A stretch of 7,087 nucleotides of DNA from Planctomycetota bacterium (GTDB taxonomy: Bacteria; Planctomycetota; Phycisphaerae; Phycisphaerales; SM1A02). A program made the translations under genes and the position numbers. A model generated the notes under the pieces. It had not been told where the DNA came from. It ran no database searches and was given only the letters and a program-made list of their open reading frames with translations. The stretch is taken from the NCBI GenBank assembly GCA_003671065.1, contig QWPU01000112.1, positions 1,651 to 8,737 of the forward strand. Direction: 5' to 3'. Positions 1 through 6,077 of this stretch are shown piece by piece. How positions within the stretch are numbered: position 1 is the first letter of the stretch; each line of letters starts with the position of its first letter.

Positions 1-1
1 A

Positions 2-739
2 GCGCTGGTCGATCGCTACTTGCGCGGCGAGATCACGAGAGATGTGTTTATCGATGAAACCAATAGTCGCAATTGGGCTGGCGAAGGCACATGGATGAAG
101 TTCTTCCAGCCACTCATCGACGCCGCGCGCGAAAGTGGTTCGCCTGTGATTGCCGCGAACGCGCCGCGCGACTATGTGCGACGCGCGCGCAGTGAAGGTC
201 ATGATGCGTTGCGCGCATTACCCTCACCGCAACGCGATCTCTATGAACTTCCGATCACGCACGAAACTGGCTTTGGCGCCGCTGATTGGAACACTCGCTG
301 GGATGCGTATCAAGCGCGCTTTCGAGCCATCATGTCAAGCGAAGGTGAAGACGCGAACGCGCCTGAGGTTCGCACGCGACTTGATGCAGCGTTCCTGTCG
401 CAGTCCACATGGGACGGCACGATGGGCGCTTCAATCGCGCGAGCACTCGACGCAGGCGCGCCGAAAGTTGTCGCCTGTGCAGGCTGCTTTCACATCGAAC
501 GCGATGGCGGCACGGTGCTGCAATGTGAAGCGCGTCGAGCGCGAACGAAGGTGCTCACCGTGACCGTGATCGACGAGACGAGCCGAGTGCTTCGCGAAGA
601 AGATCGCAATGCTGCGGATGTGGTGATCTATGGCTTTCCAGTGACGCGTAAGAAAGACGAAGTTCCCGCTGCGATCGAACCCCTGATCGAACCCGTGCTC
701 GAACCTGGCATCACTCCTCCGCCTGCACCAACCCTGTAG
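2..739 (+). CDS. ChaN-like haem-binding-family protein, 5'-partial
   Basis: This is the C-terminal part (about 245 residues) of a protein of the ChaN / DUF399 type (Cofac_haem_bdg family). The reading frame is open to the left edge, so the TTG at 20 is not taken as the start. Family-like segments seen in order are a Trp-rich stretch WAGEGTWMKFFQPLIDAA, then SPVIAANAPRDYVRRA, then YELPITHETGFGAADWNTRW, then QSTWDGTMGASIARAL, and finally VVACAGCFHIERDGG, which corresponds to the family's late G-x-x-H segment. The N-terminal GExH-type motif and any lipoprotein signal would lie outside the window. ChaN itself is a haem-binding, iron-regulated lipoprotein; haem binding here is inferred from family only. 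The protein ends in an acidic and proline-rich tail with three 'EP' units built from a 12-base tandem repeat (675-706). No haem or iron transport gene is visible nearby. Confident in the family, less so in the exact role. Confidence 0.8.
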   Translation, partial: ALVDRYLRGEITRDVFIDETNSRNWAGEGTWMKFFQPLIDAARESGSPVIAANAPRDYVRRARSEGHDALRALPSPQRDLYELPITHETGFGAADWNTRWDAYQARFRAIMSSEGEDANAPEVRTRLDAAFLSQSTWDGTMGASIARALDAGAPKVVACAGCFHIERDGGTVLQCEARRARTKVLTVTVIDETSRVLREEDRNAADVVIYGFPVTRKKDEVPAAIEPLIEPVLEPGITPPPAPTL

Positions 740-742
740 ACT
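737..742 (+). promoter_or_regulatory. Possible -10 element (TAGACT) for the STAS gene
   Basis: TAGACT fits a TAnnnT -10 pattern and lies 45 bases before the STAS start, overlapping the stop codon of the ChaN-like gene. No convincing -35 is seen. Similar hexamers precede the other complete genes here. Such a short pattern is easily found by chance, so this is tentative. Confidence 0.2.
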
Positions 743-787
743 GCGTCGCCCGCGAGGGGAATTCATTTCAGCGAACGAGTTACACCT

Positions 788-1162
788 ATGAGCGAACTGC
801 TTCCAAAGAAGACGACATCACTGCTTGAGATCGATCTGCAACCGACGCGCCTCTATGTGCGCTTCCTCGGTCCGCAAGTTGGTCAGCGCGAGAGCCCAAT
901 CATCAGCCAAGATGTCGAGCCGTACCTCAAGGCGAGCACAACGCTTAAGCACTTCATCCTCGACTTGCAATCAGTCACCTTCATGTCATCCATGGGCCTC
1001 GGCATCTGCATCGCGCTGCGCCACAAGGCGAATGCTGCAGGTGCGAAGTCGATTCTCTACGGCACGCCGAAAGATTTGCTAGCGCTGTTTGTGATGATGA
1101 AGATCGACAAGTTGTATCTGTTCGCGCAGAACCAGCGCGAACTCGATTCGCTTCTCAAGTAA
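788..1162 (+). CDS. Single-domain STAS protein (anti-sigma factor antagonist type)
   Basis: This 124-residue protein consists of one STAS domain, the fold of SpoIIAA/RsbV. Such proteins bind an anti-sigma factor or related kinase and are switched by phosphorylation of one serine. The hallmark is at residues 54-74: the strand HFILDLQSVTF leads into MSSMGLG and the following helix. The usual motif is F-x-D-S-x-G-L-G. Here the Asp is replaced by Ser67, while the expected phospho-acceptor is retained as Ser68. A helix ALRHKANAAGAK and a strand SILYG follow, and the C-terminus KIDKLYLFAQNQRELDSLL matches the domain end. The length is normal. The ATG at 788 is the only sensible start but has no Shine-Dalgarno close by; the GAGGGG at 755-760 is too far upstream. 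No RsbW-like kinase or PP2C phosphatase is present in the window, so the pathway partner is unknown. The gene converges with sixA. Confidence 0.85.
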   Translation: MSELLPKKTTSLLEIDLQPTRLYVRFLGPQVGQRESPIISQDVEPYLKASTTLKHFILDLQSVTFMSSMGLGICIALRHKANAAGAKSILYGTPKDLLALFVMMKIDKLYLFAQNQRELDSLLK

Positions 1163-1182
1163 CTGCAACGCGTTCGTTACTT
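1157..1182. repeat. Inverted repeat across two convergent stop codons
   Basis: AAGTAAC (1157-1163) and GTTACTT (1176-1182) are perfect 7-base inverted copies around a 12-base spacer, which itself contains the palindrome AACGCGTT. Each arm holds the last Lys codon and TAA stop of one gene (the STAS gene on plus, sixA on minus). It could act as a weak two-way terminator, but the stem is AT-rich and no T-tract follows. It may simply reflect both genes ending in AAG-TAA-C. Confidence 0.35.
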
Positions 1183-1719
1183 CTTGCTGCGCAGCCGTGG
1201 GCGAGCAATCGCGGGAGTCACCATCCAAAGCAATTGACCGCGCGCACGCCCGTCGATCACATCGATAGTGAGCGCCATCGCCGCGCCCTTCTTGAAGTTG
1301 ATCGCCACCGCGTCACTCGATCCACCAAGCAAGTTCGACGCAAGCTGCGAGAGCGTCGGCTCATGACCGACCCAGACCACTGCGCTGAGGCGTTGCATTG
1401 CGACAATCGTGCGCAGCAGCGCGTCCATTTGCGCAACGCTGCCTTCAAGTGTTTCCGTGGAATCGTGCGCTTCAAGCCGCTCCAGCCGCGAAGGCGCAAC
1501 CCATCCCGTCTGCTCAGACAAGACTTGCGCGGTTTGCCAAGCGCGGACAAAGCTGCTGCTTTCCAAGAGATCCACGCGCTTGCGCAGACGACCAAGTCGC
1601 TTCGCAAGACGCGCAAACTCGTCACGCCCTTCGGCCGTCAACGGTCGGCGAGCATCATTAGGCCACGCGGCTTCATCGCGTTCAAACGCTCGCGCATGGC
1701 GAACAAGAATCAGTTGCAT
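1177..1719 (-). CDS. sixA: SixA-type phosphohistidine phosphatase
   Basis: This 180-residue protein is from the histidine phosphatase superfamily, SixA branch, which removes phosphate from phosphohistidine on signalling or transfer proteins in the cytoplasm. The catalytic set is visible. LVRHA holds Arg7 and the nucleophile His8. RRPLTAEG follows at 25-31. SSSFVRAWQTAQ holds the second Arg (59), and WVGHEPTLSQL holds the second His (119) with Glu120. The late segment FKKGAAMALTIDV and LLWMVTP is typical of the SixA-like group. The motif is RHA rather than RHG, which is common in this branch. I chose the ATG at 1719 over the TTG at 1722 because GAAGAGG lies 7 bases upstream of the ATG. The C-terminus ends in a basic tail. 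The gene diverges from hutI and converges with the STAS gene. The substrate cannot be told from sequence; a histidine phosphotransfer protein is an inference from E. coli SixA. Confidence 0.87.
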   Translation of the reverse strand: MQLILVRHARAFERDEAAWPNDARRPLTAEGRDEFARLAKRLGRLRKRVDLLESSSFVRAWQTAQVLSEQTGWVAPSRLERLEAHDSTETLEGSVAQMDALLRTIVAMQRLSAVVWVGHEPTLSQLASNLLGGSSDAVAINFKKGAAMALTIDVIDGRARGQLLWMVTPAIARPRLRSKK

Positions 1720-1726
1720 CAAAAAA

Positions 1727-1733
1727 CCTCTTC
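1727..1733 (-). promoter_or_regulatory. Shine-Dalgarno of sixA (GAAGAGG)
   Basis: On the minus strand GAAGAGG lies 7 bases before the ATG at 1719 and only 4 before the in-frame TTG at 1722. This spacing decides the start in favour of the ATG. Confidence 0.65.
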
Positions 1734-1745
1734 AATCTGTGCGGC

Positions 1746-1751
1746 AGACTA
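1746..1751 (-). promoter_or_regulatory. Possible -10 element (TAGTCT) for sixA
   Basis: Read on the minus strand, TAGTCT lies 26 bases before the sixA ATG. That would give a short leader that still contains the Shine-Dalgarno. No clear -35 is seen. It sits in the 67-base divergent region shared with hutI. Confidence 0.25.
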
Positions 1752-1771
1752 GCGCAAAGCCGCGTTCGTGC

Positions 1772-1777
1772 GACACT
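1772..1777 (+). promoter_or_regulatory. Possible -10 element (GACACT) for hutI, leaderless layout
   Basis: GACACT ends 9 bases before the hutI ATG. If used as a -10, transcription would begin within about 1-4 bases of the start codon, which fits the absence of a Shine-Dalgarno. The first base departs from TAnnnT, so this is weak. Confidence 0.15.
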
Positions 1778-1786
1778 CTCACGCTG

Positions 1787-3043
1787 ATGGCTCGTCTCAT
1801 TCTCACAAACTGTCGAATTCTCACACTTGCTCAACAAGGGACGAATGCTCGACGCGGTGGCGCCATGCGCGACCTCGGCATCATTGCCCGCGGCGAGATT
1901 GCGCTCAGTGACGGCCGCGTACATGCGATCGGCGCGGCGAATTCGCTCGCCCGCGAAGCAGGCGATACGCGCATCGATCTCGCTGGTCGCGTCGTCCTCC
2001 CCGCTTTCACTGATTGCCACAGCCACGCGTGTTTCGCGGGTGAGCGCTACGGCGAGATGGCGATGCGCCTTGCGGGCACGCCGTACTTGGACATTCTTGC
2101 TGCGGGCGGCGGAATCATGTCGACCGTACGTGCCGTGCGCGAGGCGAGTGCTGAGACGCTTGCCGACAATCTTCGCGCGCGCGTGGCGCTTATGCGTGCG
2201 AGTGGCACTGCACATGTCGAAGTGAAGTCCGGCTACGGACTCGCGGTCGAAAGCGAACTCACCATGTTGCGCGCGATCACGCGTGTGGCCGCGCTTGACG
2301 CTGGAATCATCACGCCGACATTTCTCGGTGCGCACGCGATTGATGGCGATGAAACCGCGTACGCCGCGTTGGTCGAACACGACATGTTGCCCGCGGTGGT
2401 TCGTGAATTCGGTCCGATCGCGTGCGATGCGTATTGCGAGAAAGGTGCGTGGAACCGCGCGAATACCGCGCAACTCTTCCGCGCCGCGCGTGCGCTCGGT
2501 TGCCCACTTCGCGTGCATGTCGATCAGTTCAACGAACTCGGCTTTCTCGACGACGCGCTCGAACTCGGCGCGCGCACCGTCGATCACTTGGAAGCGACTT
2601 CGCACGACGCGTTGCTGCGAGTCGCGCGCAGCAGCGCCATCGCAGTCTTGCTTCCTGGCTGCGGACTTTCGCTCGATCTGCGCTTTGCCGATGGACGCAC
2701 GCTCCTCGACCACGGTGGCGCCGTCGCCATCGCCACCAACATGAATCCTGGTTCGAGTCCGCTCACCTCGATGCCACTCGTCATCGCCCTCGCGGCTCGC
2801 TTCTATCGCTTCAATCATGAGGAAGCGATCACGGCTGCCACTTGGAACGCGGCGTGCGCGCTCGGTATCCAAGGCGTCACTGGCTCGCTCGAAGTTGGCA
2901 AACGCGCTGATCTGATCGTGCTTGCGACCAACGACGAACGCGCACTCGCCTACGAGTGGGGCAGCGTGAATCCAATCGCAACCGTCGTCGGCGGAAAGCT
3001 CCTCGCAGGCGCGTGGCCAACCGCCCTCGACGCGTCGCGCTGA
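1787..3043 (+). CDS. hutI: Imidazolonepropionase (HutI)
   Basis: This 418-residue amidohydrolase opens the ring of 4-imidazolone-5-propanoate to N-formimino-L-glutamate, the third step of histidine degradation, in the cytoplasm. HutI landmarks are clear: LPAFTDCHSHACFAGER with the metal-binding His78 and His80, LAAGGGIMSTVRA, VEVKSGYGL (146-152), TFLGAHA with His183, YCEKGAW, RVHVDQFNELG with His244 and Glu250, TVDHLEA with His267, then NPGSSPLTSMPL and the C-terminal GSLEVGKRADLIVLA. The length fits the family. One residue is odd. The segment before NPG reads ATNMNPG, so Asn318 sits where the family normally has the metal-ligand Asp (Asp324 in B. subtilis HutI, from memory). The frame stays open upstream to about 1409, but that part is antisense to sixA and looks unrelated, so the ATG at 1787, just before LILTNCRILTL, is the start. 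No Shine-Dalgarno is seen. hutH, hutU and hutG are not in the window. Confidence 0.93.
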   Translation: MARLILTNCRILTLAQQGTNARRGGAMRDLGIIARGEIALSDGRVHAIGAANSLAREAGDTRIDLAGRVVLPAFTDCHSHACFAGERYGEMAMRLAGTPYLDILAAGGGIMSTVRAVREASAETLADNLRARVALMRASGTAHVEVKSGYGLAVESELTMLRAITRVAALDAGIITPTFLGAHAIDGDETAYAALVEHDMLPAVVREFGPIACDAYCEKGAWNRANTAQLFRAARALGCPLRVHVDQFNELGFLDDALELGARTVDHLEATSHDALLRVARSSAIAVLLPGCGLSLDLRFADGRTLLDHGGAVAIATNMNPGSSPLTSMPLVIALAARFYRFNHEEAITAATWNAACALGIQGVTGSLEVGKRADLIVLATNDERALAYEWGSVNPIATVVGGKLLAGAWPTALDASR

Positions 3044-3080
3044 TCAGACTTCCGCCGCGTCCTTTTTAAGACGAGTTCGC

Positions 3081-3086
3081 TACAGT
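3081..3086 (+). promoter_or_regulatory. Possible -10 element (TACAGT) for map, leaderless layout
   Basis: TACAGT ends 10 bases before the map ATG, which would place the transcript start within a few bases of the ATG. The bases between are GC-rich and hold no Shine-Dalgarno. No good -35 is seen. Confidence 0.25.
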
Positions 3087-3096
3087 CTGCGCCCCA

Positions 3097-3909
3097 ATGC
3101 TTGTCACAAATGCTGCAGACATCGAAGGCGCCACGCGCGCGGCAGACTGTGTGGTTGAGACCCACAAGCGGCTCGTCGATTTCTTACGCGAGGGCCAAAC
3201 GCTCGCCGAAGTTGACGCGTTTGTCGGACGAACACTTGCGTCGCTTGACGCACCAAGTTGCTTCATTGGCTACCGAATCCGCGGGCATCCGCCCTTTCCG
3301 TCGAACGCGTGCCTTTCCGTCAATCAATGCGTTGTCCACGGCACGCACGACATGCGCGTGACGCCTCTCAAACGCGGCGACATCATTTCGATCGATATCG
3401 GCGTGAAACACCGCGGTTGGATCGGTGACGCGGCGTGGACCTACGCAATTCTCGAGCGCGATCCTGTGAGCGAAGCACTCATGAAGTGCGGGATCGAATC
3501 ACTTCGTCGCGGCGTGGCCGCGCTCAAGCCTGGCCGTCCACTCATCGACTTCGCAAAGGCCGTGCAGAGCTATGTTGAAGACGAATGTCGCTTTTGTCTC
3601 GTGCGTGGCCTCGGTGGTCACGGCTACGGGAAAGAGTTGCACGGCCCACCGTTTGTATCGAATGTCGCACCTTCGTATCCAGGCGAGTGGCCTGAAGCGT
3701 GGAAGCAGATCAAGCCAGGATTGCTGGTCGCGGTGGAACCGATGCTTGCCGTGTCGACTTCCGAAACGCGCTCAAACGGCCGTGAATGGCCGGTGTTTAC
3801 CGCGGATGGCTCGATGAGCGTGCACTACGAAGCAGATGTGCTTGTCACGGCTTCGGGGCCGGTGAATCTCACCGAAGGATTGTTCGCGCTGCCCGATGTC
3901 GTCGGCTAA
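3097..3909 (+). CDS. map: Methionine aminopeptidase, type I, divergent
   Basis: This 270-residue enzyme has the pita-bread fold and removes the initiator methionine from new proteins using two metal ions. All five metal ligands can be placed: Asp100 in ISIDIGV, Asp111 in WIGDAAWTY, His175 in GLGGHGYG, Glu214 in VAVEPML and Glu245 in SVHYEADVLV. His81 (VNQCVVHG) and His182 (KELHGPP) match the two substrate-contacting histidines of the E. coli enzyme. Differences from E. coli Map are Y-E-A-D for the usual Y-E-H-T at the last ligand, LHGPP for FHEEP, and an insertion of roughly ten residues around 191-204 (SYPGEWPEAW). It may therefore be an extra or lineage-specific paralogue rather than the housekeeping copy. 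The ATG at 3097 has no Shine-Dalgarno and lies 53 bases after hutI. The prolyl oligopeptidase gene follows after 49 bases. Other pita-bread members (aminopeptidase P, prolidase) are less likely given the length and the SVNQCVVHG motif. Confidence 0.9.
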   Translation: MLVTNAADIEGATRAADCVVETHKRLVDFLREGQTLAEVDAFVGRTLASLDAPSCFIGYRIRGHPPFPSNACLSVNQCVVHGTHDMRVTPLKRGDIISIDIGVKHRGWIGDAAWTYAILERDPVSEALMKCGIESLRRGVAALKPGRPLIDFAKAVQSYVEDECRFCLVRGLGGHGYGKELHGPPFVSNVAPSYPGEWPEAWKQIKPGLLVAVEPMLAVSTSETRSNGREWPVFTADGSMSVHYEADVLVTASGPVNLTEGLFALPDVVG

Positions 3910-3928
3910 TCGTCGATGAATCGTGCGT

Positions 3929-3934
3929 TAGCAT
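3929..3934 (+). promoter_or_regulatory. Possible -10 element (TAGCAT) for the prolyl oligopeptidase gene
   Basis: TAGCAT lies 24 bases before the ATG at 3959, leaving room for a short leader with the GGAG ribosome binding site. No clear -35 is seen. Confidence 0.25.
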
Positions 3935-3946
3935 GAGCGCTCCACT

Positions 3947-3950
3947 GGAG
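3947..3950 (+). promoter_or_regulatory. Shine-Dalgarno (GGAG) of the prolyl oligopeptidase gene
   Basis: GGAG sits 8 bases before the ATG at 3959 and supports that start. The earlier ATG at 3933 is out of frame. Confidence 0.55.
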
Positions 3951-3958
3951 ATTCACTC

Positions 3959-6055
3959 ATGCTGCTCTGCTCACTCGCGTTCGTCCTCTTCGCCGCTGTT
4001 CCCCCTGCCACGCGCATTGATCCTGTGAAGGATGTTGTGCAAGGTGTTGAAATCATTGACGACTATCGTTGGCTCGAAGCGCTTGAAGTTGACTCGCCTG
4101 AAGTCGCGTCGTGGACGACGATTCAAAATGATGCGACGCGCGCAACGCTCGAGAAACTTTCGTGCCGCGACGCGCTGAGCAAGGCGCTTGAGCCGTGGAT
4201 GACATTGGGTTCAATCGGCGCGCCACGCATGACCGACATGGGCTACTACTACTCGGAGCGCACGGGTACGCAGAACCAAGGCGTCGTGCGCTTTCGTGCG
4301 GATCTGCGTGGAAGCGCAAAGACGATCCTCGATGTGAACACGCTTGACGCGGCGGGTCTGACCAGTCTCGATTGGTGGACGCCGAACGAGCAAGGCACGC
4401 TCATGGCGTTTGGCATTTCGCAGCAAGGCAGCGAGATGAGCGAGCTCCATGTGTACGACCTCACGCTCAACGCTTGGATCGCCGACGAAATCCCTGGAAA
4501 AGTCTCACTCTCAGGTTGGATGCCTGATGGCAAGAGTTTCTTTTATTCGGGTCTGCGTGACGACAAAGATCCCTACTCGCGCGAGACTCGCTTTCACCGC
4601 ATTGGCACGAGTCCGCGCTTCGATCCCGTGGTGATCAAGCAAACTGATCCAAGTCGCATTCCGAGTGTTGGACCATCGATCGACGGCAAATGGTTGATCG
4701 GCACGCTGAGCAAAGGTTGGCAAGCGAATGACTTGTGGGTCGCGGATCTCGCTGCGTGGATGCAAACCGGCGAGCTCACCAAGATCGTCCTCGCGGAAGG
4801 CCTTGATGGCAGTTTCAATCCAATCGACATCATTGGTGACACGCTCTACATCACCACGAGTTTCGGCACGCCGAAAGGCAGCCTTGTTGCAATCAATTTG
4901 AATCATCCCGAGCGCGCCAATTGGAAGACGCTCATTGCCGAACGCGCTGACATGGTGCTCGAGGGGATCTCGCTTGCGAAGAACATGTTCGTTGCAACAT
5001 GGTCGAAAGATGTGTGCACTCGCTTCGAGCGCTTCACACAAGATGGCACGCTCATCGGTGGCATTGATCTTCCAGGTCTTGGTACTGCAGGCATCAGCAC
5101 TGATCACAAGCGCACCGAAGCGTTTGTGAGTTACACGAGTTACGACGCGCCGCGCTCGGTGTTTTCAACCGACCTCAAACATCCGACCGCTGCGTCGCCT
5201 GTGCTTGCGGTGTGGGAAACCACGAAGATTCCAGGCGATTTGAGCAAGTACACCGTCGAGCAGAAGCGCGCGACATCAAAGGATGGCACGCAAGTTCCGA
5301 TGTTCATTGTCCATCGAAAGGATTTGAAACTCGACGGAAACAATCCAACGCTGCTCTATGGCTACGGCGGTTTCAATGTTTCGCTCACGCCTGCGTTCAA
5401 CCCAACCATCGTGCCTTGGCTCGATGCGGGCGGCGTGTATGTCGTCGCGAATCTTCGCGGCGGTGGCGAGTACGGCGAAGACTGGCATCGCGCTGGCATG
5501 CAAGCGAATAAGCAAAATGTGTTCGACGATTTCTACGCGTGCGCAGAGTGGCTTGTCGCGAGTAAGTACACGACAAGCGCGCGTCTTGCGATTGAAGGCG
5601 GTAGCAACGGTGGCTTGCTCACAGGTGTCGCATGCACGCAACGACCAGAGCTGTTTGCCGCCGCGATCGTCGCAGTCCCGCTGCTCGACATGTTGCGCTT
5701 TCAAGACTTCTTAATCGCGCGCTACTGGACGCCTGAGTATGGTTCTGCAGAAGACGCCACGCAATTCAAGACGCTGCGTGCGTACTCGCCGTACCACAAT
5801 GTTGTGAAGGGCACGAAGTTCCCAGCGATGTTGGTGACTGCGGGCGAACATGATTCACGCGTGCATCCTCTGCACGCACGAAAGTTTGTCGCGCGCGTGC
5901 AGGCCAATGCTGCGAACGATCAAACCGCTGATCCGATCATGCTCTGGGTCGATCGCGACGGCGGCCACGGCCAAGGTAAGCCGCTGGCACTGCGCATTCG
6001 TGATGAAGTTGATCAGTGGTCATTCGTGATGTGGCAAACGGGTGTGTGCAACTAA
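3959..6055 (+). CDS. Prolyl oligopeptidase, S9A family serine peptidase
   Basis: This 698-residue protein has the S9A layout: an N-terminal segment with the family's DDYRWLEAL (34-42), a seven-bladed propeller region (about 70-420), then an alpha/beta hydrolase domain. The family cleaves short peptides after proline. The triad is complete: Ser549 in EGGSNGGLL, Asp632 in GEHDSRVHPLH and His670 in DGGHGQGK. The hydrolase domain also shows LLYGYGGFN and VVANLRGGGEYGEDWHRAG, both typical of prolyl oligopeptidases. Length is normal. The N-terminus MLLCSLAFVLFAAVPPA is hydrophobic and could be a short signal peptide with cleavage near residues 13-17, but it lacks a basic n-region, so export is uncertain. 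The cysteine at position 4 is too early for a lipobox. The start is supported by GGAG 8 bases upstream. It follows map by 49 bases and converges with the Clp-domain gene. Oligopeptidase B is less likely because the active-site surroundings read as prolyl oligopeptidase. Confidence 0.93.
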   Translation: MLLCSLAFVLFAAVPPATRIDPVKDVVQGVEIIDDYRWLEALEVDSPEVASWTTIQNDATRATLEKLSCRDALSKALEPWMTLGSIGAPRMTDMGYYYSERTGTQNQGVVRFRADLRGSAKTILDVNTLDAAGLTSLDWWTPNEQGTLMAFGISQQGSEMSELHVYDLTLNAWIADEIPGKVSLSGWMPDGKSFFYSGLRDDKDPYSRETRFHRIGTSPRFDPVVIKQTDPSRIPSVGPSIDGKWLIGTLSKGWQANDLWVADLAAWMQTGELTKIVLAEGLDGSFNPIDIIGDTLYITTSFGTPKGSLVAINLNHPERANWKTLIAERADMVLEGISLAKNMFVATWSKDVCTRFERFTQDGTLIGGIDLPGLGTAGISTDHKRTEAFVSYTSYDAPRSVFSTDLKHPTAASPVLAVWETTKIPGDLSKYTVEQKRATSKDGTQVPMFIVHRKDLKLDGNNPTLLYGYGGFNVSLTPAFNPTIVPWLDAGGVYVVANLRGGGEYGEDWHRAGMQANKQNVFDDFYACAEWLVASKYTTSARLAIEGGSNGGLLTGVACTQRPELFAAAIVAVPLLDMLRFQDFLIARYWTPEYGSAEDATQFKTLRAYSPYHNVVKGTKFPAMLVTAGEHDSRVHPLHARKFVARVQANAANDQTADPIMLWVDRDGGHGQGKPLALRIRDEVDQWSFVMWQTGVCN

Positions 6056-6077
6056 CAGGCTGTTGCTTGCATGTCCG

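Noticed and set aside
1409..1786. In-frame N-terminal extension of hutI to 1409
   Set aside because: The extra residues are antisense to sixA, are Arg/Ser-rich and match nothing expected in HutI. The family N-terminus fits the ATG at 1787.
1682..2872. A 396-codon open frame on the minus strand opposite hutI
   Set aside because: It is a mirror frame of a high-GC gene. It lacks any recognisable domain, is rich in Arg and low-complexity composition, and overlaps the clearly real hutI and the sixA start.
3045..3089. Inverted repeat CAGACT / AGTCTG between hutI and map as a terminator or operator
   Set aside because: The 6-base arms are 33 bases apart with no T-run after the second arm. This is expected by chance at this length.
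1741..3148. The 10-mer GCGGCAGACT present at 1741 and 3139
   Set aside because: Dozens of shared 10-mers are expected by chance in 7 kb. One copy lies inside the map coding region.
1787..6055. hutI, map and the prolyl oligopeptidase as one dedicated peptide-catabolism operon
   Set aside because: The roughly 50-base gaps, separate possible -10 sites and the housekeeping nature of Map make co-regulation unproven. Order conservation in other genomes would be needed.
6056..6077. Terminator between the convergent peptidase and Clp-domain genes
   Set aside because: The 22-base gap has no stable hairpin or T-tract that I can see.
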